From Succinivibrio dextrinosolvens (lineage in GTDB: Bacteria; Pseudomonadota; Gammaproteobacteria; Enterobacterales; Succinivibrionaceae), in NCBI RefSeq assembly GCF_900116345.1, contig NZ_FPAH01000008.1, positions 1-64,000 on the forward strand: a stretch of DNA of 64,000 nt, written 5' to 3'. Made by a program: the position numbers and the translations under genes. Shown here piece by piece: positions 1-9,286 of this stretch. The first letter of the stretch is position 1. Each line of letters starts with the position of its first letter. The notes beneath the pieces are model-generated. The model saw nothing but the letters and a program-made list of their open reading frames with translations, was not told where the DNA came from and ran no database searches.

Positions 1-354
1 ATGAAGCTATGTTAAAGGATTTTGTTATAAACTCAAAGGAGATGTAACAAAAAAAAGTTCCCACCTAGGGAAATGCACAGAGAAAGATAAACTGGCACAA
101 CAGGTAAAACCGGACTGTATCAAACCTGAGTTTTATAATGGTACAAAATACCGCTAATTTAATTAAGGAATACAGTCGCACAAACCATAGAGGCCAGAGT
201 AGGCATACTCAACAAGAGGCCGGATATATAGCTGCATTTACTTCGTTATATAAGGTTGATCAAAAATCTGTTGCACATTCAAGTGGGTCCATATATATAA
301 AACAACAATCCAGCTTTAAGCCGGATTGTTGTTCTGGAATAGTTGCAGAATATA
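1..354. other. Intergenic stretch at window start
   Basis: I see no convincing gene here. A 76-codon open frame at 138-368 has no plausible ribosome site and overlaps a hairpin, so I do not call it. An 8-bp inverted repeat, TTTTGTTA (20-27) and TAACAAAA (45-52), lies near the left edge; its meaning is unknown. The stretch ends with the terminator of the minus-strand gene at 355. Confidence 0.5.
301..333 (-). terminator. Hairpin terminator of the 232-residue gene
   Basis: Perfect 11-bp arms AACAACAATCC (301-311) and GGATTGTTGTT (323-333) enclose a short loop. Read on the minus strand the stem runs into a T/A-rich tail, and it lies about 20 nt past the minus-strand stop codon at 355. Confidence 0.6.
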
Positions 355-1053
355 TCAGGCGAGCATAAACATACTCTGAGCAATCATCACATCAACCAGT
401 TCTGGCTCCTGTGGATTGCCTGCTTCTCCAGGTCCTCCTCCTATTCCTTGAGCTCCTGCGGCAGAGACCATGTTCTGCTTAAGCTGAGCCTGAATATTAG
501 GTTGGGTGCTAAGAGGCTTATTCTGTTCGTAATTCTTTTCTGCAGTAATATTGGAAACGGAAAGACTTAAGGCACAGGACTGCTCCATATCAGGAGATAA
601 CTGTACAGATTCATCGGTGAGTCCCTGACTGCTTCTTAGGGTCTGCATTATTACATCCAGAAGCTGGGTCTTCATCAGTTTTTTAAAGCTTTTGGCATTG
701 TTAATAAAGTCGTTGATACCATCCCGAAGTACGATTGTGGTCAGCTCGTCAAGTTTGATGTCATAACATATCCATAAAACAGTGGTGTCACTGTCATAGG
801 CTAGTCTTAGGTTATTGAATCTGCCTGCAGAAACATCCGATGTCAGAAGCATTTCAAAAAGCTCCGGGAAGGCCTTGCATTCTGCTCCTAGTCTGTCAAT
901 TCGGGTATAGATCATCAGTGTCTTAGTCCTCATGCACATGAAAAGATACCCAAATCCCGGTATAAGAGTAGAGGAAAGCGGATTAGATCCAAACTTCGCA
1001 ATTTTTGGCGAGTCCAGAGATTCTAGCATTCTGTCGATACTTGCTGCATCCAT
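355..1053 (-). CDS. Hypothetical protein, 232 aa
   Basis: I do not recognise this protein. It is soluble-looking, with no signal peptide or membrane segment. Residues 1-150 are mixed alpha/beta and begin MDAASIDRML; the last 50 residues are Gln/Gly/Pro-rich (AGAQGIGGGPGEAGNPQEPE), suggesting a disordered tail. AAGGAT precedes the ATG by about a dozen bases. It is transcribed divergently from the large GGDEF/EAL gene, with 447 bp between them, and has its own terminator, so it is probably monocistronic. Base composition does not differ obviously from its neighbours. Confidence 0.6.
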   Translation of the reverse strand: MDAASIDRMLESLDSPKIAKFGSNPLSSTLIPGFGYLFMCMRTKTLMIYTRIDRLGAECKAFPELFEMLLTSDVSAGRFNNLRLAYDSDTTVLWICYDIKLDELTTIVLRDGINDFINNAKSFKKLMKTQLLDVIMQTLRSSQGLTDESVQLSPDMEQSCALSLSVSNITAEKNYEQNKPLSTQPNIQAQLKQNMVSAAGAQGIGGGPGEAGNPQEPELVDVMIAQSMFMLA

Positions 1054-1500
1054 ATTTTGATGGATCCTTATTGTGAAATGATTAGTGCTTATTTAAAACT
1101 GTCTAATCTAATTCTAGAAGGTATCAAACAATTCAGCCATAAAATCTCGTTAAAAAAAAGGCTATTCTTAGGAATTTATTTCTAAAAATGTAGCGTAGGC
1201 TACACATCATTGTGTCAAAACAAATTCTCTATGTGACTGAAATTTTGTCTAAAATCTGGTATATAGGTTTGTTTTTTAGAAAAAAAAATGTAATACCACG
1301 CTAATAATTGGGATTAAAAAAAGATTTTGAACTGCTTTTGAAGTTAACATAAAAGAGTATGCAAGGATAATTATGTAACTCATGTTCTCTAAATAATACG
1401 ATAATCAGAAATCTACCTATAGCATCGTTAAGTCTCTTTTGAAGGTGAGCATGAGTCAATAGAAATTCTGTTTTCATCTGGTAGAAAATTTGGGGTACTG
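1054..1500. other. Divergent intergenic region with palindrome
   Basis: AT-rich region between two divergent genes, expected to hold both promoters. The clearest element is a perfect 6-bp inverted repeat with a 4-base spacer, TGTAGC-GTAG-GCTACA at 1189-1204, possibly an operator. I find no convincing small ORF or RNA gene. Confidence 0.4.
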
Positions 1501-4500
1501 ATGAAGAAAAAGCTATATTCTCCTCTATTACCTGCAGCTGCAGGTGGCGGTAGCCGTCTTTTTAATTCTCATATTAGCCCCACCGGCTATGATCCTTTAA
1601 CTAATCTTGCCAGCATCAGAGAGTTTCAGTTTTTAGCCCCTAATTCTGTTGATGAAATCTATTCCCTAGGGAAAATCCCTGCGGTTATTTTCTTTGATCT
1701 TGCAGGTATGAAGGCCTTTAATCTTCGTTATGGCTTTGATGAAGGCGACAATCTTTTAGTATGTTTTGCTAATATTCTGGTAGCTAAATTCGGGAAGGGC
1801 AACTGCTGCCGTTTCGGAAGTGATCAGTTTGCGGTTATCAGCTCAACTGAGAAGATTGAGGAGTGCCTGCATAGTATCTTCAGTGCTCTTGCCAATACCA
1901 ATTCCGGCAAGACTTTAAACGCCAGGGCCGGAATATATGCTATATCGCATGTGGATGAGAATATCATCTATGCCATAGATAAAGCCAAAATGGCGGCAGA
2001 TATCAATAAATCCTCCATTGAATCACGCTATACCTGGTTCAATGAAAAGATGAGTTCTGATTATCTTTTAAAGGAATATATTGTCTCCCATCTTGATCAG
2101 GCTATTGAGCGTGGCTGGATTCGTGTCTATCTTCAGCCTGTAATCAGAACTCTTACCAGGAGGATCTGCAGTTTCGAAGCTCTTGCCCGCTGGGATGACC
2201 CTACCTATGGTTTTCTTCAGCCAGGGCAGTTTATCTCAGTTCTGGAGAACAACGGTCTTTCATTTAAGCTCGATATGGCTGTGGCCCGTCGTACAGCACA
2301 GATCATGCGAACTATGCTTGATGAGGGAAAAAATGTTGTACCGGTTTCCCTGAATTTCTCTCGACATGATTTTACCTTAGGAGATCCTGTAAGCAGTCTT
2401 GAAAGCCTTTTAAAAGAGTTTGCTCTTCCTTCAGACTATTTTGTTGTGGAAATTACCGAGTCTGCTGTTATCAAGGATTATGCCCTGATGCGCGGCATGA
2501 TAGAGAGATTCCATGAAATAGGTATTGATGTGTGGATGGATGACTATGGTTCAGGCTATTCCTCTCTGAATGTTTTAAAGGATTTTAATTTCAATGAAAT
2601 TAAAATTGATATGGAGTTCCTGTCCAATCTGAACAAGCGATCTCAGATTATTATCACTCAGACGATTCAGATGGCAAAAAAACTTGGCATTCATACTCTG
2701 GCTGAAGGAGTTGAGACTGAGGAGCAGATTGAGTTTTTAACTAAAATCGGATGTGAAAAGCTCCAGGGCTATTATTTTGGATCCCCTATGAGCTTTGCTG
2801 ACATTTATCCATATATTGAAAAGAAAGGCTTGCTCTGTGAAAGCCGTGAGGCCTCCTCTTTCTTTGAGCAGGCCGGTCTGGTTGAGATTCCAGATGATAC
2901 TCCTACAGCTCTGTTTCTGTACGGCAAGGATAAAACATTCCTGCTTCTGCGTGAGAATGATGCCTACAGAGACATTATTATGTCTGATAAGATCTCAGAT
3001 GCTGATGCCATCAGAATCAATATGAATTCCTCTGATTCAGTTTTAAGCAGAAAATTCAGAAATCTTGCTAAAAGAGCTATCGTCAATGGCGGTGAAGAGA
3101 AGATGGTATTTGTGGATAGAGGCAATTATTATCTTTTCTCTTTTGAACAGGTGGTCAGAAATCGTAATTACTCTCTGCTGTTAGCTCACATCGATGTTGT
3201 TAACTATGATTTTGGCATCAAGCAGAATCAGCTTTTAGACAACACTCTGCGCAATATTATTTCAATTTTTGACAGTATTTATCTCGTTGATATGAATACT
3301 GATTCTAGAACGGTGATTTTCAGTGATATACCGTCAGAGAGAAGCGGTGATGTTCTTTACGGCTTAAAGAAATTCTATTCCAACTATCCTGTCCGTCATA
3401 TTTATCCAGATGATCTTGATCGCTGTCGTCAGTTTATGACCAAGGATTTTCTGATTGAGAATATCAATAAATATAATCGCGGCTTCTATGAGGATTCCTT
3501 CAGAATTAAAAAGGCAGATGGTAATTATGAATGGAAGGATTTCATTATTATCACTGTGCCTGAGACTGATAATAAGAAGATGTTCGTTTGTATCAAGGCC
3601 TCTTCAATGGATTATCAGTCAGACATAGTATCCACTGTAAACCGTTATTTCGGCTTTGACGAAAACAAGACCTCCAACTCTGCTATTGCCAAGGATGCTC
3701 TGCTGTGGCGAACCATGATGGAACAGAGTCATGTGAAGTTTTTCTGGAAAGACTCCCAGCGCCGTTTTGCCGGTGTAAGCAAATCGTTTCTTGATTACTA
3801 CAACTTAAAATCCTTTGATGAGATCAAGGGGAAAACCGATGAAGAGGTTGGCTGGCACGCCAATAATGCTCCATACCGTCAGGATGAACTCAATGTTCTC
3901 AAAAAAGGTAAAATTATCAGAAACTCAGATGGAGAATGTGTGGTCGACGGAGTGCTAAGACCTATATCCGCTACCAAGTTCCCAATCTATAAAAAAGGCA
4001 AAATAATCGGCCTTATGGGGTATTTTATTGATCTGTCCGATAAAGAAAATACTGAAGAGTCCTCTCAGAATTCAAGATTCGTTGATCCTGTAACTGGCTT
4101 TATGAACTCTAGAGGCATTCTTTTAGCTCTGTTTGGAATGGAAAATGAGCTTCGAGATCATAATCGTGACTATACTGTAATTCTTTGTGATGTTGGTGCG
4201 ATTACCTTGCTAAGACGTGAATTCGGTCTGGCATTTTCAGAAAAGGTATTAAAGAAAATCGCAGAAAAAATAAAATCAGTCTTTACACCAATGACATCCT
4301 TAGGAAGACTCCAGTCAGGAAGATTTATTATCTGTTATCGCGACAACAATGATAGTCTGACAAAAATTCTGCAGAAGCTTAAGGATGAAATCAGTAAGAT
4401 AAGACAGGTTGATTCCCACAAATGTTCGTTGTCGGCTGCTCTGGGTATTGCCAAAGGTTCCGAATCCTCAAACGCTCAGAAAGTTTTGGAACTTGCATCT

Positions 4501-5883
4501 AAACGCATGAGATCAAGTCAGGATAGAGTTTCTCTCAAGAACATTGCAACCGGAGATATCTATTCTGATTTGCCATTGCCATATGCTTTGGTTCATCCTA
4601 TTATCGAAGATGAAAAGGTTACTGATCTGCAGTATATGTTTGTTAACAGCAAATACTGTGAAATCTCCGGAAAAACTGTAGATGAGGTTGTTGGTCATAC
4701 CTACAGGGAAGTATTCCCAAACTCTGATGTGCAGTGGCTTCAGTTCACCAGAAGATCCTGTCTGGGTGAAGTCTGCTCTGGCAGAATATTCGCGGATGTT
4801 ATTCATCACTGGGTACAGTTCTACTGCACGCCATCGTCAAAACCAGGCTGCTGCTCGATAATGTTTACTATTGTTGATGAGGACAAAAAGTCTTTTGACA
4901 GACTAACTCGCAGCAAGACCACGGATGATTGCATTATCAGAATTGCCAGAACCTTAAACAGTGAAAACAATATCAATGTATCTATTTCTGAGGCTTTTAA
5001 TTATCTTGGCACAATTATTCATCCTGACAGACTGTTTATCTTTGATATTGACGGCTGGCAGGTATCAAGAACTCATGACTGGTGCCGGAAGGGCATTGAA
5101 ACGCTTTCTGGCTACCCTAGCAAATTTGATTATCGTGTTATAAGCTACTGGGAGAAGATCCTGTTTAATGAATCAAGCGTTGTGGTTCACGATACTGAGG
5201 TGGTTTCTGAATTCAGTCCTAAGCTCTATGAGTTCCTGAAGAAGCTTAATATCACCAATTTCATTGCTACCCCTCTTTATAACAATGGTAAGCTTAAGGG
5301 ATATCTTGTAGCTGAGAATTATCGAGCTGACGAGCTGGTAGATACCAGACGTCTTCTGGAGACAGTTTCCTTCTTTATTGCTGATCGCAAGGCTTTAAGT
5401 GTATCTCTTGATAAACTGAAACGCTTGAGTTCTCATGATGCTTTAACCGGAGCAGGCAGCCGTAATGCTCTGTTTGAAAAAATCTCCGAGCTAAAAAAGG
5501 TATCCTCTATGCTGGGAATTGTCTTTGCAGATCTCAATGGCCTTAAGCTTATCAATGATAATCATGGCCATGCAGCAGGCGATGAGGCTATATGTGGAGC
5601 TGCTAATCTGCTCTTCAGATTCTGCGGAGAGACTAATGTCTATAGAAATGGCGGTGATGAATTTATAGCCATTATACCTAATATCTCCTTAGGCTCATTT
5701 GAAAAGGTTCGAGATAATCTTGTGGAAGCCAGTCAAATTGATAATGCCTCTTCTCTGGCTGTTGGCTTTGAGTGGTGTGAGGATTCTCGAAAGATTGAAG
5801 AATCTATGAAAAAAGCTGATAAGAAAATGTATGATGCCAAGGCTGAGTACTACAGAAATCATGATAGAAGACATAGAGAGTAG
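1501..5883 (+). CDS. Multidomain GGDEF/EAL/PAS c-di-GMP protein
   Basis: A 1460-residue cytoplasmic signalling protein. Residues about 45-170 form a degenerate GGDEF domain (RFGSDQF at 104). Residues about 190-440 form an EAL phosphodiesterase domain: FEALARW at 225, then LNFSRHDF, EITES, DDYGSGYSSL, IKID and AEGVETEEQ, so the catalytic acidic, Asn and Lys residues look intact. PAS-like sensor segments follow (about 740-850), then a second degenerate GGDEF (GRLQSGRF near 935), another PAS-like region, a GAF-like region, and a C-terminal GGDEF with an intact NGGDEF motif (GGDEF at 1384-1388). It therefore probably both makes and breaks c-di-GMP under control of its sensors. There is no membrane segment. 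Neighbouring bcs and pel systems are plausible effectors, by inference from proximity only. Confidence 0.88.
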   Translation: MKKKLYSPLLPAAAGGGSRLFNSHISPTGYDPLTNLASIREFQFLAPNSVDEIYSLGKIPAVIFFDLAGMKAFNLRYGFDEGDNLLVCFANILVAKFGKGNCCRFGSDQFAVISSTEKIEECLHSIFSALANTNSGKTLNARAGIYAISHVDENIIYAIDKAKMAADINKSSIESRYTWFNEKMSSDYLLKEYIVSHLDQAIERGWIRVYLQPVIRTLTRRICSFEALARWDDPTYGFLQPGQFISVLENNGLSFKLDMAVARRTAQIMRTMLDEGKNVVPVSLNFSRHDFTLGDPVSSLESLLKEFALPSDYFVVEITESAVIKDYALMRGMIERFHEIGIDVWMDDYGSGYSSLNVLKDFNFNEIKIDMEFLSNLNKRSQIIITQTIQMAKKLGIHTLAEGVETEEQIEFLTKIGCEKLQGYYFGSPMSFADIYPYIEKKGLLCESREASSFFEQAGLVEIPDDTPTALFLYGKDKTFLLLRENDAYRDIIMSDKISDADAIRINMNSSDSVLSRKFRNLAKRAIVNGGEEKMVFVDRGNYYLFSFEQVVRNRNYSLLLAHIDVVNYDFGIKQNQLLDNTLRNIISIFDSIYLVDMNTDSRTVIFSDIPSERSGDVLYGLKKFYSNYPVRHIYPDDLDRCRQFMTKDFLIENINKYNRGFYEDSFRIKKADGNYEWKDFIIITVPETDNKKMFVCIKASSMDYQSDIVSTVNRYFGFDENKTSNSAIAKDALLWRTMMEQSHVKFFWKDSQRRFAGVSKSFLDYYNLKSFDEIKGKTDEEVGWHANNAPYRQDELNVLKKGKIIRNSDGECVVDGVLRPISATKFPIYKKGKIIGLMGYFIDLSDKENTEESSQNSRFVDPVTGFMNSRGILLALFGMENELRDHNRDYTVILCDVGAITLLRREFGLAFSEKVLKKIAEKIKSVFTPMTSLGRLQSGRFIICYRDNNDSLTKILQKLKDEISKIRQVDSHKCSLSAALGIAKGSESSNAQKVLELASKRMRSSQDRVSLKNIATGDIYSDLPLPYALVHPIIEDEKVTDLQYMFVNSKYCEISGKTVDEVVGHTYREVFPNSDVQWLQFTRRSCLGEVCSGRIFADVIHHWVQFYCTPSSKPGCCSIMFTIVDEDKKSFDRLTRSKTTDDCIIRIARTLNSENNINVSISEAFNYLGTIIHPDRLFIFDIDGWQVSRTHDWCRKGIETLSGYPSKFDYRVISYWEKILFNESSVVVHDTEVVSEFSPKLYEFLKKLNITNFIATPLYNNGKLKGYLVAENYRADELVDTRRLLETVSFFIADRKALSVSLDKLKRLSSHDALTGAGSRNALFEKISELKKVSSMLGIVFADLNGLKLINDNHGHAAGDEAICGAANLLFRFCGETNVYRNGGDEFIAIIPNISLGSFEKVRDNLVEASQIDNASSLAVGFEWCEDSRKIEESMKKADKKMYDAKAEYYRNHDRRHRE

Positions 5884-5957
5884 GGAAGAAATCCTTCTGT
5901 TTTCTCAAATGTCACGAGACGTTTTCAAAAATACTCATTATTTTGGATGCTAATAAA

Positions 5958-5997
5958 AACGGCACACTTCAACGATTTGAAAATGCTGTGTGCCGTT
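5958..5997. terminator. Bidirectional hairpin between convergent genes
   Basis: Perfect 10-bp arms AACGGCACAC (5958-5967) and GTGTGCCGTT (5988-5997) lie between two convergent genes. The T-run is better on the minus strand (AAAAAC at 5955-5960 reads GTTTTT), so it probably serves the 6035-6901 gene first and the GGDEF/EAL gene second. Confidence 0.7.
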
Positions 5998-6034
5998 CAG
6001 ATTGAAAAATCAGAGCTGGATTTAAATGTATCGG

Positions 6035-6901
6035 CTAAGCTTCATCTGAAATATGGTTCATTCCATGTGCTGCTGCAAGAATACTTTTTACAGTCTTCTC
6101 CAAAGTGAGTTCATCATAGCTTAGCTTGTCTTCAAGTTTCTCTTCATCTTCTGTAACTTCCTTGTAGGCAGGAGTTACAAGTTCTTTGTATTCCTTTATG
6201 GCCTTGGTTACAGAGGCTTCGTCTGAGAAATCCACCGTGCTGAAAAGAGTAGTGATTCTGTTAATAAGCTCAAGATTAGATGCAACTACCTTATCATCGG
6301 TTACGGTTGCCAGATCATCAATTACAGCTGTATCTGCAACTTTATAACCGTAGTATTGATCCTGGGTTTTCTCAAAGAAACGCTTGATGATGTTTTCATT
6401 AAGATCCTGTGCTTTGTCGATAAAGCTGTTTAAGGCTTTGTTAATCAGCTCGCCCTGCTCGGTATTCAGATTCTTCTTTGAATATTTATCGACAATGTTG
6501 CGGACAACTTCAAACTGGCCGTAATTGAGGTAATCAAGAAGCTTGGACTCGGTGATGTGAGAGGATAATTCTCCTTGTGCTCCTTTTAGTAAGCCTACGG
6601 ACTTCTGCAGTTCATCTTTGGTAAACACAGTGCCGTCAATAGAGATGTTATTATCAGATTCGGTATTGGCTTTTGTTCCAAACAGCCCTTCAGCAGATTC
6701 TAAAATATCATTCATATTTTTCTTCTCCGCTTTCTGCTGTTCGATTTGTTTTCTGATAACTCCTTCTGCGCCGGACATTACGGATTTCAGCATGTTTTGT
6801 ATTTTTTCCTGCTGAGGATCTGCTTTCACTTTCTTTTTGTTATGGTAGTTATTGCGATTAAGATCATTAAGACTCTTAGAACCGTAGCTAACTTTAATCA
6901 T
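6035..6901 (-). CDS. Hypothetical helical protein, 288 aa
   Basis: I do not recognise it. The sequence is charged, Lys/Glu/Asp-rich and largely helical, without signal peptide or membrane segments; residues 25-70 could form a coiled coil. The start is set at MIKVSYGS because AGAGGAG lies about 7 bases upstream of that ATG; an in-frame ATG 8 codons earlier lacks such a site. It ends at a strong shared terminator. The neighbours (c-di-GMP protein, PPK2) do not reveal a role. Confidence 0.6.
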   Translation of the reverse strand: MIKVSYGSKSLNDLNRNNYHNKKKVKADPQQEKIQNMLKSVMSGAEGVIRKQIEQQKAEKKNMNDILESAEGLFGTKANTESDNNISIDGTVFTKDELQKSVGLLKGAQGELSSHITESKLLDYLNYGQFEVVRNIVDKYSKKNLNTEQGELINKALNSFIDKAQDLNENIIKRFFEKTQDQYYGYKVADTAVIDDLATVTDDKVVASNLELINRITTLFSTVDFSDEASVTKAIKEYKELVTPAYKEVTEDEEKLEDKLSYDELTLEKTVKSILAAAHGMNHISDEA

Positions 6902-7086
6902 AAAAATCTCCTCTGATACATCCATTCTGGTGGGATATACCGTTTGTTGTTTGTCTTATGTAAAGTATGAAATATATGGATATTTTTTTAAAGCAGGAAA
7001 TTGGTATTCGTGCTATAGATCTGATTATTTTTGACAAAAAATGAATCTTTTTATATTGATTTTGAAACAGAGAAGGTTCAGAAATG

Positions 7087-7134
7087 ATCTCATCCAAAGA
7101 ATAGGACTGATGTTCTAAATTCTCTGGACGAGAT
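7087..7134 (-). terminator. Probable terminator of ppk2
   Basis: Arms ATCTCATCCA (7087-7096) and TGGACGAGAT (7125-7134) pair over 10 bp with one wobble pair on the minus strand, just past the ppk2 stop codon. The T-run is weak. Confidence 0.4.
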
Positions 7135-7160
7135 ATGCTTTTAATCTAGTTAAATCTATC

Positions 7161-8078
7161 TTACTTTTTCTTGGTCTTTGAGAGTTTTAGAAGGGCATCT
7201 CCAAACTCCTTTATGTCAACATCCTCAAACAGTGATTTAACTGTATGCAGCTGACTCTTTACATCCTCTGACAATTCAGGGAAGTGAGGATCAATTGCGG
7301 CAAGATTATCTCTCACCAGCATTGCTATCAGTAATCTTGTAAACCATTTGTTATCAGCAGGAAGTACATACCATGGAGCATACTTGGTGGAGGAACGGTA
7401 CAGCATATCGCTGTATAAATCCTGATAGCGATCCCAGTACTGACGCTCTCTGATATCACCGAGGTCAAACTTGTAGTGCTTATCTGGATTTATAAGTCTT
7501 TCTGCCAGACGTTTTCTCTGCTCATCCTTTGAGACATGCAGGAAAATCTTAATCATATGAAAGCCGTTCTGATACAGATACTTTTCCCAGTTGCAGATCT
7601 GCTCATATCTATCCTTCCAGATATCAGAGTCATTTTTTATCTCATCAGGCAGGGGACCGTTTTTAATCAGATCATGCAGTCTTACCGTTACCACATCCTC
7701 ATAGTGAGAGCGGTTGAAGATTCCAATCACTCCACGTGGAGGCAGAGCTCGGTTGATTCTCCACAGGTAGTCATGATCAAGTTCTTCTTCAGATGGAGCT
7801 TTGAAAGAGACAATGGAAAGACCTGCCGGATTTACCTCAGAGAACACTCTTTTTACAGCGCTGTCCTTACCTGCTGCATCCATGCCCTGAAAAAGAATAA
7901 TAAGACCATGTTTATTCTCAGCCCACAGTTTCTCCTGCAGAGTACAGATTTCCTGGGTTATCTGAGGAAATAAGGATGATTCAACCTCATCTCTTTTTAC
8001 TTTTGGATCAGCTTTGGTACTGATATCACCTAGAGAAATTTTGTCTTTAACAAGGAAGGAATCAAGTGAGATTTTCAT
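7161..8078 (-). CDS. ppk2: Polyphosphate kinase 2 family protein (PPK2)
   Basis: A polyphosphate:nucleotide phosphotransferase, which uses polyphosphate to phosphorylate AMP/ADP or GDP. The PPK2 core is clear: Walker A GMDAAGKDS at residues 65-73, then ALPPRGVIGIFNRSHYEDVV (about 111-130) holding the Walker B region, and a basic lid segment around residues 185-215 (RKRLAERL). At 305 residues it is a single-domain, class-III-like enzyme. It is cytoplasmic, with no signal peptide. It stands alone between an unknown gene and bcsZ, all on the minus strand, but hairpins at 8142-8241 separate it from bcs. Nucleotide preference cannot be read from the sequence. Confidence 0.92.
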   Translation of the reverse strand: MKISLDSFLVKDKISLGDISTKADPKVKRDEVESSLFPQITQEICTLQEKLWAENKHGLIILFQGMDAAGKDSAVKRVFSEVNPAGLSIVSFKAPSEEELDHDYLWRINRALPPRGVIGIFNRSHYEDVVTVRLHDLIKNGPLPDEIKNDSDIWKDRYEQICNWEKYLYQNGFHMIKIFLHVSKDEQRKRLAERLINPDKHYKFDLGDIRERQYWDRYQDLYSDMLYRSSTKYAPWYVLPADNKWFTRLLIAMLVRDNLAAIDPHFPELSEDVKSQLHTVKSLFEDVDIKEFGDALLKLSKTKKK

Positions 8079-8141
8079 AACTGCTCTCCTATAACTCTAT
8101 CTCAAGTATAGGAAAGATCTAGGACAATGAACAAATTAAAA

Positions 8142-8166
8142 GCTCTTAGATTAACTGTCTAAGAGC
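8142..8166 (-). terminator. Terminator downstream of bcs operon
   Basis: Perfect 9-bp arms GCTCTTAGA (8142-8150) and TCTAAGAGC (8158-8166); on the minus strand the stem is followed by TTTTAATTTG. It probably ends the bcs transcript together with the hairpin at 8216-8241. Confidence 0.65.
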
Positions 8167-8215
8167 AGGGAAGGCAGTCTATAATAATTTTCTATTATTC
8201 TGTAAGAACATATAT

Positions 8216-8241
8216 AAAGCACGAAAAGATATTCGTGCTTT
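8216..8241 (-). terminator. Hairpin just after bcsZ
   Basis: Perfect 10-bp arms AAAGCACGAA (8216-8225) and TTCGTGCTTT (8232-8241) with a 6-base loop, 8 bases past the bcsZ stop. It has little T-run on the minus strand, so it may protect the 3' end or act in tandem with the next hairpin. Confidence 0.5.
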
Positions 8242-8249
8242 AGTCATGA

Positions 8250-9266
8250 TTATTTTTGTGAGAAGGCATGATTGTAAGCTAAATATGCTAGTATGGACAG
8301 ACTTGCGTTGTAATAGTCATCCTTGTCGGTGAAAACTGGCTCGGAAACATTTTCTCCTAAAACCAGCTTTCTGACGTTCAGAAGTCCTGAACTCATGTTG
8401 TAATTAGCTTTTTCTCCTGAGAGTACATCCACGTAGGCAGGAGTACTGTCAGCAGGGAAAGAGGAAAACCACTTTTTCCACTCAGCAAGCTCAGGCGCAT
8501 TCTCATCTTCCCAGTACAGATATACAGGAACTCTGATGGCATCATAGCTTGATCTTGCAGGCCATCTGTCGGAGACGTGAACTTTTCCATTAAGATCCTT
8601 GGTGATCCAGTCAGGGGTAATTGGAATCTTTCGTCCCTCAACAGCGGAGATCATTCTCTTGCCTTCATCAGATAACTGTTTCCATTTTTTCTGATAGGTA
8701 TGCTTATTGATTGTCTTTAAAGCTGGATAGATATAATAGGATGGGTTAATGGTTACACTGCTGTTTTCAAGAAAACTTACAAGACCTGGAAGCAGTACTG
8801 GCTTTCTGGCAAAGTCTACAATCAGTGTATTCTGAATTACAGATAGAAGCTTTTCTCCTTTTTTTCTGTAATCAGGATTATTCCATTTCTTTGCTGCCTC
8901 AAGCAGAACCCAGGCAATCATCAGATCACCGTCGGTTGCATTGTTCTTATCGGTCAGAGGATCGTTCTCGTTTCTTTTATATGCCCAGATATACAGACCT
9001 TTTTCCTGATTATAAAGATTGTTATCTGTCCAGTTTAAAATCTTAGTGAAGGCATCCTGATCATCAAAGTATAGTGAAAAAAGCAGACCGTAGCTCTGTC
9101 CTTCAGTATGGGAAATCTTGTTGTTCCCTGTATCGATGATGGATCCGTCCGCTGCAAGATATCTCTGTTTGTAGTCGTCCCAGACAGATGCAAATGCAGT
9201 AGATGACAGTGATGCAATCACTAAGGCAGTAGTAAGAGATTTTTTTAAAAGGTCTTTAATTTTCAT
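8250..9266 (-). CDS. bcsZ: Periplasmic endo-1,4-beta-glucanase BcsZ (GH8)
   Basis: The glycoside hydrolase family 8 cellulase of cellulose-secretion operons, which trims nascent glucan in the periplasm. An N-terminal signal peptide ends near residue 27 (SSTAFAS). The mature protein begins SVWDDYKQRYL as in BcsZ. HTEGQSYG carries the proposed acid Glu55, and NATDGDLMIAW (110-119) holds the conserved Asp pair expected of GH8. The length of 338 residues is slightly under the E. coli protein. It is last in bcsABCDZ, 20 bases after bcsD, so it is probably co-transcribed. Confidence 0.94.
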   Translation of the reverse strand: MKIKDLLKKSLTTALVIASLSSTAFASVWDDYKQRYLAADGSIIDTGNNKISHTEGQSYGLLFSLYFDDQDAFTKILNWTDNNLYNQEKGLYIWAYKRNENDPLTDKNNATDGDLMIAWVLLEAAKKWNNPDYRKKGEKLLSVIQNTLIVDFARKPVLLPGLVSFLENSSVTINPSYYIYPALKTINKHTYQKKWKQLSDEGKRMISAVEGRKIPITPDWITKDLNGKVHVSDRWPARSSYDAIRVPVYLYWEDENAPELAEWKKWFSSFPADSTPAYVDVLSGEKANYNMSSGLLNVRKLVLGENVSEPVFTDKDDYYNASLSILAYLAYNHAFSQK

Positions 9267-9286
9267 AGAAAGCCCATTATATAGTT

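Noticed and set aside
20-52. TTTTGTTA/TAACAAAA inverted repeat as a transposon end
   Set aside because: Only 8 bp, AT-rich, with no transposase or target duplication visible; likely chance.
138-368. 76-codon open frame at the left edge
   Set aside because: It has no ribosome site, atypical composition, and its 3' half is the stem of a terminator.
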